Shown here piece after piece: positions 1 through 9,351 of a stretch of 64,000 nt of DNA (position 1 is its first letter; each line of letters opens with the position of its first letter). The DNA comes from Nisaea acidiphila (GTDB lineage: Bacteria > Pseudomonadota > Alphaproteobacteria > Thalassobaculales > Thalassobaculaceae): contig NZ_CP102480.1 of NCBI RefSeq assembly GCF_024662015.1, positions 3,342,501 to 3,406,500 on the forward strand, in the 5' to 3' direction. The notes below the pieces were generated by a model. It searched no databases. It saw only the letters and a program-made list of their open reading frames with translations, and had not been told where the DNA came from. The position numbers and the translations under genes were made by a program.

Positions 1-721
<721 letters not shown>

Positions 722-818
722 ACATAACTCATACAGAACCAAATACCGGACCGAAGGGCACTGCCCTTCGCCGAAAGCAGACATCCAACACGAACCCCGT
801 TCCATTCTTCGCATCGAT

Positions 819-936
819 GACCTGGTGGTCATGGCGAGGGGCCCGCACCCGATCCCATTCCGAACTCGGCCGTGAAAACCCTCCGCGCCAATGGTACTTC
901 GGCTTAAGCCGCGGGAGAGTAGGTCGCCGCCAGGTC
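819..936 (+). rRNA. rrf: 5S ribosomal RNA
   Basis: A 118-base segment begins GACCTGGTGGTCATGGCG and ends GTCGCCGCCAGGTC, so its two ends pair to form the 5S terminal helix. It contains the conserved CCCGATCCCATTCCGAACTCGG loop region. It sits about 100 bases after the 23S end in the usual rrn order. No tRNA-fMet follows it before the terminator, although one is common at the end of alphaproteobacterial rrn operons. Confidence 0.96.
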
Positions 937-975
937 ATCTATGCGAAAAATAAAAAAGCTTAACCTCTTCGAACT

Positions 976-1008
976 GCAAAAAGCCCGTCCTCGTGACGGG
1001 CTTTTTGC
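976..1008 (+). terminator. rrn operon intrinsic terminator (may also serve the convergent mcp gene)
   Basis: A perfect 14-bp inverted repeat, GCAAAAAGCCCGTC / GACGGGCTTTTTGC, surrounds a 5-base loop. The A-tract and T-tract make it terminator-like in both directions. It lies 40 bases after 5S and 50 bases beyond the stop of the chemoreceptor gene on the opposite strand, so it probably ends both transcripts. Confidence 0.9.
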
Positions 1009-1058
1009 ATGTCTGAACGGGCATTCGGACCTGGCCTGACGGTCATACCCCCTGGCGG

Positions 1059-2210
1059 TCATACCATTGTGCGTACGCGGTTGAGGAAACCGCCGACGAT
1101 CTCGCGCAGGGAGGCGGCCTGCCCGGAGAGGGTGGTTGCAGCGCCATTAACTTCTTCAGCGGTCCGACTTGTCTCCTGGGCGGAAGCAGTGACGGCGGAA
1201 ATGTTTTCGGTCACCTCAGATGTCCCGGCCGATGCCTGCTCGATATTGCCGGCGATCTCTCGGGTCGCAGCCGATTGCTCTTCCACAGCCGCGGAAACCG
1301 CCGAATTGGCCTCGTTGATCGTGTTTACCTGCTTTTGAATGGCCCGGATGCCTTCGATCGTCTGCTGGCTGGCTTCCTCGATGCTGCGCACGAAGCCGTT
1401 GATCTCGTCGGTAGCGCCGGAGGTCTGGTTGGCCAGTGCCTTCACCTCGCTGGCGACGACCGCGAAGCCTTTTCCGGCTTCGCCCGCCCGCGCGGCCTCG
1501 ATGGTCGCATTGAGAGCGAGCAGATTGGTCTGCTCGGCAATTTCGCTGATGATCTTAAGCGCTCCGACAATGTTGCCGGTCGCCTGTTCGAGATTCCCGA
1601 CCCGGTCTGAGACCTGGCTGGTGAGAGCGGCGGCCTCGTTGGCGACAGTCGAGGCGTTGGAGACCTGGTGGCTGATTTCGGCAATTGACGCGGAGAGCTG
1701 CTCGGAGGCCGAGGCGACGGATTGCACATTGACGGAGGCCTCCTCCGCCGCGGCCGCGACAGAGGTAGCCCGCTCGCTCGTATCCGTGGCAATGCTTCTC
1801 ATGGAATCGGAGGATGCGGTCAATTGACCGGAGGCGGCCGCGACTGCCTCGACGATCTGCTGTACGGAGGTTTCGAATTCCTCCGTTACACCGGAGAATT
1901 GTTGTACCCGGGTGTCGATCGCGGCGAGGGCGCCATTCACCTTGCGTGACGCTGCGAGGAAGTCGCCATGCATCCCGGTCTCGATGATTTTCCGGTAGTA
2001 TTTGTTCTCGCTGACATGGGTCATGCAGGCGGCGGATTCCCGGATATAGGCATCGCAGCGATCGACGAGATCGTTGACCAGATGCAGAAGCTCCGCTGTT
2101 TCGGAGTTCCCGGAAATTTGGGTGATGCGTCTCTCGAAGTTGCCGCGGGCGAGCTCTCTCAGGATCGGGATCGCGGCTTTGATATCGGCCTTGCCGGAAG
2201 AAACGAACAT
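1059..2210 (-). CDS. cytoplasmic methyl-accepting chemotaxis protein
   Basis: The 383-residue protein is a chemotaxis signal transducer. No membrane segment is visible. Residues about 10-105 look HAMP-like helical, with FERRITQ and [15 protein letters not shown]. The rest is the MCP signalling hairpin, with the highly conserved tip [20 protein letters not shown], which binds CheA/CheW. It follows the PAS gene on the same strand and in the same reading frame, separated only by TGA GAG before its ATG. The PAS protein is therefore likely its input partner, as in Aer-type aerotaxis receptors split in two. A G-rich stretch overlapping the PAS stop (GGGGGTTTGAG) could serve as the ribosome site. 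Function as MCP is certain; the ligand is unknown. Confidence 0.9.
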   Translation of the reverse strand: MFVSSGKADIKAAIPILRELARGNFERRITQISGNSETAELLHLVNDLVDRCDAYIRESAACMTHVSENKYYRKIIETGMHGDFLAASRKVNGALAAIDTRVQQFSGVTEEFETSVQQIVEAVAAASGQLTASSDSMRSIATDTSERATSVAAAAEEASVNVQSVASASEQLSASIAEISHQVSNASTVANEAAALTSQVSDRVGNLEQATGNIVGALKIISEIAEQTNLLALNATIEAARAGEAGKGFAVVASEVKALANQTSGATDEINGFVRSIEEASQQTIEGIRAIQKQVNTINEANSAVSAAVEEQSAATREIAGNIEQASAGTSEVTENISAVTASAQETSRTAEEVNGAATTLSGQAASLREIVGGFLNRVRTMV

Positions 2211-2213
2211 CTC

Positions 2214-2747
2214 TCAAACCCCCAGTGCGAACATGAGTTCGTTGAAGGACATGCCTTTGGACTGCAGCAGTTCGTGAACTTGCCTTTCCCCGGCCGCAAG
2301 CGCGTCCTTCGGGCTTCCGCTCGTACGCTCGATCTCGAGCAGGGCGGCATAAAGCGGCTCGATATGCTCGTGGATCACGGTCTTGTTCGGCGCGCGCCGG
2401 TTGCTGTGGTACCCGACTATCTTTCCGGCTTCGTTCCAGCTTGGCGTCACGTGCGCGAAGACCCAGTAATTGTCGCCGTTCTTTGACCGGTTGTTAACGT
2501 AAGCGAAGACCTCGTCGCCGGTCTTGATCGTGTCCCACAGAAGCTTGAAGACCGTCCGCGGCATCGCCGGATGTCGGATGATATTGTGCTGGGTGCCGAC
2601 GCATTCCGCCGGGCTGTAACCCGCGAATTTGTAGAAAGTCCTGTTGCCGTAGCGGATCTTGCCGGAGAGGTCGGTCTTGGTGACAATCAGTTCATCCGGG
2701 TCGAGCGACCGCTCGACATTCGTGAGGGAGAGGTCTTGCTTGCGCAT
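2214..2747 (-). CDS. PAS domain sensor protein (Aer-like input partner)
   Basis: The 177-residue protein consists mainly of one PAS domain (about residues 20-130). Aer-like motifs include YGNRTFYKFAGYSPAEC, NIIRHPAMPR and NYWVFAHVTPSW, which in Aer-type receptors form an FAD- or haem-binding redox sensor. The C-terminal 45 residues are helical and lead straight to the stop codon in front of the chemoreceptor. The start has AGGTGA a few bases upstream. Seen: PAS domain and tight linkage. Inferred: it senses redox or energy state and signals through the adjacent MCP. It could instead be the N-terminal half of one PAS-MCP gene interrupted by the TGA at 2214-2216. Confidence 0.82.
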   Translation of the reverse strand: MRKQDLSLTNVERSLDPDELIVTKTDLSGKIRYGNRTFYKFAGYSPAECVGTQHNIIRHPAMPRTVFKLLWDTIKTGDEVFAYVNNRSKNGDNYWVFAHVTPSWNEAGKIVGYHSNRRAPNKTVIHEHIEPLYAALLEIERTSGSPKDALAAGERQVHELLQSKGMSFNELMFALGV

Positions 2748-3000
2748 AGGTTCACCTGTTGCCAGTCGGCATCAGGATTAGCCGCAAGCCGGGGTGCGTT
2801 TCAACTCCTTACATTCATGGCATTCGCCATGAAAAAATGATGTATTTCAATAAATTAACAGAAATCAACATGTTGCGATCAATGGCCTTGCATCCATTGC
2901 GGGATGAGCGTGCCTGCGACTCTTTGGCCTGACCGTCGCCAAGCGCGCTCCAAAACTACGGGAGCGGGGCTTGCCAGGCTCTTCGGGCGGATGCCGGATC

Positions 3001-4467
3001 TCAACCCCATGGCGATTGTGCCGCCGCGTTCCGTCCCGCGATTCGGCCGAAGCCGAGGCATTCCCCGATATTGCCGGTGCCTTGATAGAGATAGCTGAAA
3101 ATCGAGCCAAGCTCGCCCGCGCTGTAGAGGCGGGGGATAGGGGTTCCGTCCGGCCGGAGAATTTCGGCCTGCTCGTTGCGCCGCGGCCCGCCCTGGGTGT
3201 TGATCATGGAGGGTGACAGTTCGACGGCATGGAAGGGCGGTTCGGCAAGTGGGGCCAGCATCAGCTTGCGGCCGAAATCGGGATCGCCGCCCGTGGAGAC
3301 CTGGCCGTTCCAGCGTTCGACGGTGACCCTCAGGGCAGCGGGATCGAGGCCGACCGTCTCCGCCAGGGCCTCCAGCGTGTCCGCCCGCTTGATCCATCCC
3401 CTTTCCAGCTCGGCCGAATTGTCGTCGCTCCAGTCGTAGCGGTCGATCATCGCCGTCCAGCCGCGGTTCGGCTCCTTGTTGTAGAGGGGGCCGGCCTCCA
3501 TCAGCGGGCGGTCGAAGATCATGTACATCGGGCACGGGACCTGCAGCGCCCGCCAGGTGCCGTTCGCTGGGACCTTGCCGTGGCGGGTCTTGAACTTCTC
3601 GTCGCCGAAGCGCCGGGCGTCCGGGCCGACGACGATCATCCCGCCGGGAAACTCCTTGGAGAAATGCAGCGGCTGCATCGAGAGCGTGGCCGGGAACTCC
3701 GGCACCTTGAGTGCCATGGACGGCCCGGCGAAGTTGTTCATATGCCAGAGATCGGCGCCGACCGCCTGGGCCATCGGGATGCCGTCGCCCTCGTTGTAGG
3801 GCGTGCCGGACGGGTAGCAGTAGGGCACGCCCGTCAGATAGGTGCGGATGAGCTCCTGGTTGTTCTCGAAGCCGCCGCAGGTGAGCACGACGCCGCGTCT
3901 CGCCTTCACGGTGAAGGGGCGACCGTCCTTCTCCGCCCTGACGCCGAGGATCTCCTTGCTCTCCGGGTGCTGTATCAACTCGCGCGCCGGAGCTTCGTAA
4001 TGGACCTTGATGTCGCGCTCGTGGACGAAACTCTCGAAGCGCTGCCAGGTGAGGCCGTAACCCAGTTTCGGGCCGTCATGGAACTTGTGCGAGCTGAAGG
4101 CGCCCGGCAACTCCGGGAATTCGATGCCGGCCGGCGGGTGCTGGTGTTCCTGCGGATCGCCGCCGAGCCCGGCGAGCCATTCGTTGTTGCGGCACATCTC
4201 GTGCGCCCAGACCAGGACCATCTCCTCGGGGACCGGATAGCGGCCGCAGAGGGCGCGAAGATAGGTCGCCGCCTCCTCCTCCGAGGAGGAGTTGAGATAG
4301 CCTTGCGCCGCCACGCGGGTATTGCCGCCATGCAGACCCTCGGGTGCTTTCTCGAGGATCGTGACTTCCGCGCCGAGATCGAAAGCTGTGACGGCTGTTG
4401 CGACCCCCGCGCCGCCGAAGCCGATGACGACGACGTCGGTTTCCTCGTTCCAGGTCTCGGGAATCAT
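3001..4467 (-). CDS. FAD-dependent oxidoreductase, fumarate reductase/TcuA-like flavoprotein
   Basis: The 488-residue flavoprotein belongs to the FAD_binding_2 (succinate dehydrogenase/fumarate reductase flavoprotein) group. The dinucleotide-binding fold is at the N terminus (VVVIGFGGAGVATAV, about residues 12-26) and the C-terminal FAD-contacting segment reads AGELGSIFSYLYQGTGNIGECLGFGR. It has no Tat or Sec signal and no haem motifs, so it is cytosolic. It is the last gene of a TTT transporter operon, which suggests oxidation or reduction of the imported carboxylate; tricarballylate dehydrogenase TcuA is the closest role model known to me, but no TcuB partner is present. The start was chosen at MIPETW because the longer open frame upstream overlaps tctAB. 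Confidence 0.78.
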   Translation of the reverse strand: MIPETWNEETDVVVIGFGGAGVATAVTAFDLGAEVTILEKAPEGLHGGNTRVAAQGYLNSSSEEEAATYLRALCGRYPVPEEMVLVWAHEMCRNNEWLAGLGGDPQEHQHPPAGIEFPELPGAFSSHKFHDGPKLGYGLTWQRFESFVHERDIKVHYEAPARELIQHPESKEILGVRAEKDGRPFTVKARRGVVLTCGGFENNQELIRTYLTGVPYCYPSGTPYNEGDGIPMAQAVGADLWHMNNFAGPSMALKVPEFPATLSMQPLHFSKEFPGGMIVVGPDARRFGDEKFKTRHGKVPANGTWRALQVPCPMYMIFDRPLMEAGPLYNKEPNRGWTAMIDRYDWSDDNSAELERGWIKRADTLEALAETVGLDPAALRVTVERWNGQVSTGGDPDFGRKLMLAPLAEPPFHAVELSPSMINTQGGPRRNEQAEILRPDGTPIPRLYSAGELGSIFSYLYQGTGNIGECLGFGRIAGRNAAAQSPWG

Positions 4468-4505
4468 GGCGGCGGTCCTTTCAAATGAATTCTGTCTGGT
4501 GACGG

Positions 4506-6521
4506 TCAGCCGAGAGGCCAGGGCAGGCGCACCATTTCCTGTAGCAGGCCGGGCGGAAAATCGCGGTTGAGAACGTACGCCATGATGCAGAGCAGGCCGA
4601 TCCCGGCGCCGCTGAAGAGCAGGATCCGATGCCATCTGAGCCGAGCCCTGAAAGCGAAGAAGGCAACAAGGAAGATTCCCAGCGCCAGGATGAAGCCGAT
4701 CAGCGAAGAGAGCAGGAGCAGGGCGCCGAACCAGGCAAGCGTGCCCCAGAGCCCGTGGGTCGCATGCGCGTCCTCGCCCGACTTCTCCCGGTCGGCGAAG
4801 ACTGCATGGCTCTCCGGCGCGCGCATCATCTGGATCAGGAGGGCGAGGCAGCAGATCAGCGAGACCGACGAGATGGTCAGCGGGAAGATCTTGTCGCTCA
4901 CGAGATCGATCTGCAGCGCATCGACCCAGGCGACCGCGAGATAGGCCGTAACCGCGAGCAGAAAGACCAGCGGCGCGCGCTTGCCACCGGTCTGCAGTTC
5001 GCCTTCGGGCAGAAGCTGTTTCGCCTGCCGGATTCCGATCACGACCGAGACTATTGTCATGGCGAGGATCACCAGGACGATCGGCGAGGCGATGTAGCTG
5101 AAGCCGGCCTCGAGACCGATGCGGAATTTCGCTCCAGCGACCTGGTTCGCCATGTTGGTGAAGTTCTCGGTCTGGTGCGAGAGCACGAAACCGATCAGGA
5201 AGGCGGGGCGCGACCAGTCGAAGCGCCGCAGGAAGATCCCGAGCAGGCCGACGGCGAAGAGAGAGACCAGGTCGCCGAGATCCTGGCGCGACTGGAAGGC
5301 CGCGAAGGCGATCATCATGAAGAGGAAAGGCGCCAGCAGCGTGAAGCGGATCGTGGTCAGCCTGGCGATGGTGCCGGAAAGCATGATGCAAAGACCCGCG
5401 CCGACCACATTGGCGATCGCGAGCGACCACATGATCGTATAGGTGATGTCGAGATCGTACTGGATCAGCTGCGGACCGGCATCGTAACCGAGCAGGCCGA
5501 GCCCGCCGAGAAAGACCGCCATCGAGCCGCTGCCGGGAATTCCGAAGATGATGGTCGGGACGAGGCCGCCGCCTTCCTTGGCATTGTTGGAGGATTCCGG
5601 GCCGATGACACCGCGGATGTCGCCGGAGCCGAAGCCGGACTTGTCCTTCGTCGACTGTACGGTGTGCCCGTAGGCGATCCAGTCGACCACCGCGCCGCCA
5701 AGGCCGGGAATGACGCCGACGATCACGCCGATCACCGAGCAGCGGACGGAGAGCCACTTGTTGCGCCACCAGTCCCGGACGCCGTGCGCCCAGCCGGCGC
5801 CGAGGCCGCCATCGGAGGAAATCGGGCGGGCGTGCCGGAGCAGGCCGACGATCTCCGGGATGGCAAAGATGCCGAGGCCGACAATGACGAGGCTTAGCCC
5901 GTCGATCAGGTAGGGGATGTCGTAGGTCGACATGCGGAGACTGCCCCCGGCTCCGGCCTCGCCGATGGTGCCGACCATGAGGCCCAGACCCGCAGCCGCA
6001 ACGCCCTTCAGCGGCACTCGCCCGGCGAGGATCGCGACGACCGAAAGCCCGAGGACCGTGATCATCAGCATTTCCGGCAGCCCGAAAGCGAGCACGATCG
6101 GGCGGGCGATCAGGATGAAGACGGTGAGCACCGCAGCGCCGAGCAGGCCGCCGAAAAGGGAGGAGGCGAACGCGGCGGACAGCGCGCGCGCGGCTTCGCC
6201 CTTCTTGGCGAGCGGAAAGCCGTCGAGGACAGTCGCCTGGCTCGCCGAGGAGCCCGGAATGCCCATCAGCACGCTGGCGAAGGTGTCTGAGGTCGGAATG
6301 ACCGCGATCAGGCCGACCATGAGGGCGAGACCGGAGACCGGATCCATGCCGAAGATGAACGGCAGAACCATTGAGAGTCCGGCAATGCCGCCAAGTCCCG
6401 GGAAAACGCCGACGGAAAGGCCGAGCACCACGCCGAGAAAGAGATAGCCGAGCTGCTCCGGCTGCAGAATCAGGGAAAACGCTTCGCCCAGGGCAGGAAG
6501 CGCCGTCGACAACAGGTCCAT
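4506..6521 (-). CDS. fused TctA-TctB permease of a tripartite tricarboxylate transporter
   Basis: The 671-residue membrane protein imports a carboxylate using the binding protein encoded upstream. Residues 1-490 are TctA, recognised by the duplicated GLxPGLGG-type motifs (VFPGLGGIAGLS near 40, VIPGLGGAVVDW near 260) and by the conserved PGSSASQ and PESSNNAKEGG segments. From about 510 to the end is the four-helix small subunit TctB (starting near APLVFLLAVTAYLAV). TctA and TctB are usually separate genes, TctB about 150 residues. The gene follows tctC on the same strand after a strong hairpin and precedes the flavoprotein gene by 38 bases. Confidence 0.88.
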   Translation of the reverse strand: MDLLSTALPALGEAFSLILQPEQLGYLFLGVVLGLSVGVFPGLGGIAGLSMVLPFIFGMDPVSGLALMVGLIAVIPTSDTFASVLMGIPGSSASQATVLDGFPLAKKGEAARALSAAFASSLFGGLLGAAVLTVFILIARPIVLAFGLPEMLMITVLGLSVVAILAGRVPLKGVAAAGLGLMVGTIGEAGAGGSLRMSTYDIPYLIDGLSLVIVGLGIFAIPEIVGLLRHARPISSDGGLGAGWAHGVRDWWRNKWLSVRCSVIGVIVGVIPGLGGAVVDWIAYGHTVQSTKDKSGFGSGDIRGVIGPESSNNAKEGGGLVPTIIFGIPGSGSMAVFLGGLGLLGYDAGPQLIQYDLDITYTIMWSLAIANVVGAGLCIMLSGTIARLTTIRFTLLAPFLFMMIAFAAFQSRQDLGDLVSLFAVGLLGIFLRRFDWSRPAFLIGFVLSHQTENFTNMANQVAGAKFRIGLEAGFSYIASPIVLVILAMTIVSVVIGIRQAKQLLPEGELQTGGKRAPLVFLLAVTAYLAVAWVDALQIDLVSDKIFPLTISSVSLICCLALLIQMMRAPESHAVFADREKSGEDAHATHGLWGTLAWFGALLLLSSLIGFILALGIFLVAFFAFRARLRWHRILLFSGAGIGLLCIMAYVLNRDFPPGLLQEMVRLPWPLG

Positions 6522-6551
6522 CGGTCGGTCCGTGATGCTTGAAAATGGACG

Positions 6552-6580
6552 CGCCCCCGAGCTTAACCGGCTCGGGGGCG
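6552..6580 (-). terminator. intercistronic hairpin between tctC and tctAB
   Basis: The perfect 11-bp inverted repeat CGCCCCCGAGC / GCTCGGGGGCG has a 7-base loop. It lies 15 bases after the tctC stop and about 30 bases before the tctAB start, in the direction of transcription. No long U-tract follows, so it probably acts as a partial terminator or as a 3' stability element that keeps binding protein in excess over permease. Confidence 0.65.
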
Positions 6581-6594
6581 TTTCCGAAGAAGGC

Positions 6595-7695
6595 TTAGTT
6601 GAGCTTCACGCCGTAGCGTTCGTTCAGCCAGGTCTTCACGAAGGTCTTCGCCTTCGCCGGAACCTGGGTGCCGAGCTTGAGCGTCGCATCGGCCTGCTTG
6701 CCGGTCAGCTGCGGATAGATCCCGAGCCGGGCGGCGGCCATTTCCTTGAAGTCCGGCCGTGCGATGACAGCCTCGAAGGCCTTCTTGTAGGTGTCCATCG
6801 CCTCCTGCGGCGCACCCTGCGGCAGGAAGACCATCTTCTGCGCCGGGAAGCCGGCGATGAAGAAGGCTTTCCAGGCATCCCAAACATCGCCGGACGTCTC
6901 GCAGGCCGCGGTCGCCTCGCAGACTTCCTTGAAGGTCGGCATGTCCGGGAAGGTCGGGTCGCGCACGATGTCGCCATTGGCGTCGAGCACGCCCCAGCTC
7001 ATCATCGGTACGGCCTTGCCGCCTTCGACCAGCGGAACGACGGCCTTCAGATAGGCCGGCGATGTCTGGTAGTCGATATTGGCCTCGCCGCGTTCGAACA
7101 TCAGGCGGCCGGCGCCGCGGCCCTTGATGCCGAAGACCGGTTCGACCTTCATGCCGAGCATCTCCCAGGCCAGCAGAGGGACGAGATCGAGACGGGTCGC
7201 GCCCTGGGAGCCCCAGATGAAGTCGATATCGCCGAGATCGTCCGCGTCGCCGTCGAATTTCTTGGCGATGTCCGGCGGCAGATAGGCAACGCCGCCGACG
7301 CCCGAGGCGAGCACCACGTTCCAGTCGTTGTATTCGTAGCGTACCCGCGGATCGTCCAGCATGTAGGGGAACTGGGTCGAGCCGGAAGAGCCGAAGATCA
7401 GCGTGCCGTCCTCGTATTTCTGCTTCTGGAACCAGTTGGCGCCTTTGGTGGACCCGGCACCGGGCATGTATTTCACCGCCACGGTCGGTTTGCCGGGCAG
7501 GGCCTCGCTCAGCAGAGGGGCGTAGAAGTTGGCCCATTTCGCGGAGCCGCCGGATTCCGAGAACGGAATGACGAAATCGACGGTCTTGCCGGAAAGATCG
7601 AGATCGGCGGCGGCCGGGCTCATAGCCCCGAAAGCGCAAATGCCGATAGTCGCCGCGCTGGCCGCAAGGCTGCGCACGCGTGAAATCAGTCTCAT
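6595..7695 (-). CDS. TctC/Bug-family periplasmic tricarboxylate-binding protein
   Basis: The 366-residue protein starts with a signal peptide of about 30 residues ending in SPAAAD. The mature part is a Bug-type solute-binding protein: KTVDFVIPFSESGGSAKWANF corresponds to the family's first ligand loop (usually PFxPGGxxD), and the GAGSTKGANW segment matches the second. It is the first gene of the operon with tctAB and the flavoprotein. The ligand cannot be read from sequence; the N-terminal loop has ESGGSAKW instead of the common PGGxxD, suggesting a ligand other than plain citrate. Confidence 0.85.
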   Translation of the reverse strand: MRLISRVRSLAASAATIGICAFGAMSPAAADLDLSGKTVDFVIPFSESGGSAKWANFYAPLLSEALPGKPTVAVKYMPGAGSTKGANWFQKQKYEDGTLIFGSSGSTQFPYMLDDPRVRYEYNDWNVVLASGVGGVAYLPPDIAKKFDGDADDLGDIDFIWGSQGATRLDLVPLLAWEMLGMKVEPVFGIKGRGAGRLMFERGEANIDYQTSPAYLKAVVPLVEGGKAVPMMSWGVLDANGDIVRDPTFPDMPTFKEVCEATAACETSGDVWDAWKAFFIAGFPAQKMVFLPQGAPQEAMDTYKKAFEAVIARPDFKEMAAARLGIYPQLTGKQADATLKLGTQVPAKAKTFVKTWLNERYGVKLN

Positions 7696-7918
7696 ACCCT
7701 GAACCTCCCTGTCCTTCGGTATAGGTTTTTTGAAGCTGTATCAGCGCCGCATTCGCTCTGCTTCTCTGGCAGAATTCGGCCCACTGACTGGATGCGACGA
7801 ACTTGCGGGGAGTTTTTATTGATGTCGGTCAGGCTTCAAATTCAATAGCGGCATACTCGTATAAGAATTATGCATCGCATTTCGGGGCGGGGTGTTTTGG
7901 AGCCGGGTCTGAAAGACC

Positions 7919-8215
7919 TCATTCGTCGCCATGCATCGGGAAACGGGCGAGGGGGCGAAAGCCGGAAAGTGGACGGGGTTTGTCACCTGCATGCAGCGCG
8001 TTTGCTAGCGCCTCGGCGAAGCCGCGCGATGAATTGGCCTCGGCGAGCTCTCTGGTATCGCTGGCTTTTCCAGAGGCTGCCGCACTGTTTGCCGCGCGGA
8101 TCGCCGCGAGTTCGGTCTTGAGGGCGGTTGGTAGGGAGGCCTGCTTGAACGCCTCCGCCTGTTGAATGGTGGAATATCGGGCAATGCCGCTTCGATGCGT
8201 CGTGGGGGCTGCCAT
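7919..8215 (-). CDS. hypothetical protein, 98 residues
   Basis: I do not recognise this protein. The start at 8215 is favoured over a longer frame because GGAGG stands 5 bases before that ATG. The middle is helical and alanine-rich (TELAAIRAANSAAASGKASD), the tail is short and basic, and there is no membrane segment or signal. It lies alone between the tctC promoter and the convergent-facing end of the GlxA-type regulator. A conflicting frame on the other strand has no ribosome site. Confidence 0.5.
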   Translation of the reverse strand: MAAPTTHRSGIARYSTIQQAEAFKQASLPTALKTELAAIRAANSAAASGKASDTRELAEANSSRGFAEALANALHAGDKPRPLSGFRPLARFPMHGDE

Positions 8216-8321
8216 GCCTGCCTCCGGGGATCTGTGATACCCCCGTAACGCGCCCACCTCCGCGAGCCGTCGTGGCCACACGGGAAATTACCTAACTTTA
8301 CAAACTGCCTCCCGAGCGCAG

Positions 8322-9263
8322 TCAGGGACTGTGCGATCTCGGGGTCTGCCCGTAGGTGCGCCGGAACGCCCGCGTGAAGGCGCTGGCGTCGCCATAGCCG
8401 CAACGGACCGCGATCTCGGCGATGGCGAGATCGCCCTCGCGCACGAGGCGCAGCGCTTCCGCCATCCGAAGCTGTTTATAGACGGTGCGCGGGACCGTGC
8501 CGAAGGCGCGGCGGAAGCGGGTCTCCAGATCGCGCTGGCGGCAGCCCGCGGCGCGGGCGATCTCCGCTATGGGAAGCGGCGCCTCGAGATTGTCGCGCAT
8601 CAGGGCGACCGCGCGCTGCACCCGGCGGTCGCCGGCGGCAGTGCCCGCCAGGGTCCGGACGGTCTCCTCCCCCTGCATGAACAATCCGGCGATCTCGATC
8701 GAAACCGCGCTGCCGTGAGCGGCGGCGATGAGATGCTGCATGAGCTCGAACGCGGTCGTCGCGCCACCCGCGCTCATCCGGTCCCGGTCGATAATCCAGC
8801 GCTCCCGGCGGGCATTCACTTCGGGGAACTGCTCCGAGAACCGGTCGAATTCGTCAAAATGGATCGTGGCGGCATAGGCGTTCAGCAGCCCCGCCTCCGC
8901 GAGCAGCCAGCTGCCGGCGTCGAGGCCGACAAGCGTCTCGAAGCGGCGCGCGGCGGCCCTGAGCGCGCCAAGGCAGGCCGGGGTTCCAAGCTTCCTGTAG
9001 CCATAACTCGGCAGGACGAAGAGCGCGTCGCCGCCGGGCTCGTCAGCCAGCTTTCCGTCCGGCATCAGCCGGATGCCGCTGGAGGAGACGACCGGTGACC
9101 CGTCGAGGCTGACCAGACGCCAGCGATAGGCAGCCCCGCCGAGAAAATCGTTCGCCGCCCGCATCGGCTCGATGGTGTTGGCGAGGCAGTAGTTGGAGAA
9201 GCGGTCGAACAGAAGGACCGAGACCTCCTGGGTGCCGCCGCGCTGATTGATCCAAATCGGCAT
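8322..9263 (-). CDS. cdhR: GlxA-family AraC-type transcriptional regulator, CdhR-like
   Basis: The 313-residue regulator has an N-terminal DJ-1/PfpI-like amidotransferase fold (about 12-190, with GLDAGSWLLAEAGLLN around the nucleophile elbow, where Ala or Ser replaces Cys) and a C-terminal AraC double helix-turn-helix (about 215-310, ending in YGDASAFTRAFRRTYGQTP). CdhR and GbdR, which control carnitine and betaine catabolism in Pseudomonas, have this architecture. The gene is divergent from the carnitine operon across an 88-base gap, the arrangement expected for its activator. Family is certain; the carnitine role is inferred from context. Confidence 0.8.
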   Translation of the reverse strand: MPIWINQRGGTQEVSVLLFDRFSNYCLANTIEPMRAANDFLGGAAYRWRLVSLDGSPVVSSSGIRLMPDGKLADEPGGDALFVLPSYGYRKLGTPACLGALRAAARRFETLVGLDAGSWLLAEAGLLNAYAATIHFDEFDRFSEQFPEVNARRERWIIDRDRMSAGGATTAFELMQHLIAAAHGSAVSIEIAGLFMQGEETVRTLAGTAAGDRRVQRAVALMRDNLEAPLPIAEIARAAGCRQRDLETRFRRAFGTVPRTVYKQLRMAEALRLVREGDLAIAEIAVRCGYGDASAFTRAFRRTYGQTPRSHSP

Positions 9264-9351
9264 GCAAAGCAGCTAATTTGGCATGATGGCGTCTGTCAAC
9301 GCATCTTAGGCTGACGCCGATCGATTGAATGACCGCCTTCGGGAGATTGGG

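Noticed and set aside
3229-4488. Long plus-strand frame of 419 codons opposite the flavoprotein gene
   Set aside because: It is the antisense of a clear FAD-dependent oxidoreductase; its composition is typical of GC-rich shadow frames.
3001-5769. Reading the flavoprotein as a 922-residue protein
   Set aside because: The extra N-terminal half overlaps tctAB out of frame and has no homology; the ATG at 4,467 fits the family.
7851-7873. GCATA...TATGC dyad upstream of tctC
   Set aside because: Arms are only 5 bases with a 13-base spacer; not distinguishable from chance.
7803-8165. Plus-strand frame of 120 codons beside tctC
   Set aside because: It conflicts with the minus-strand small gene that has a GGAGG ribosome site; the plus frame has none.
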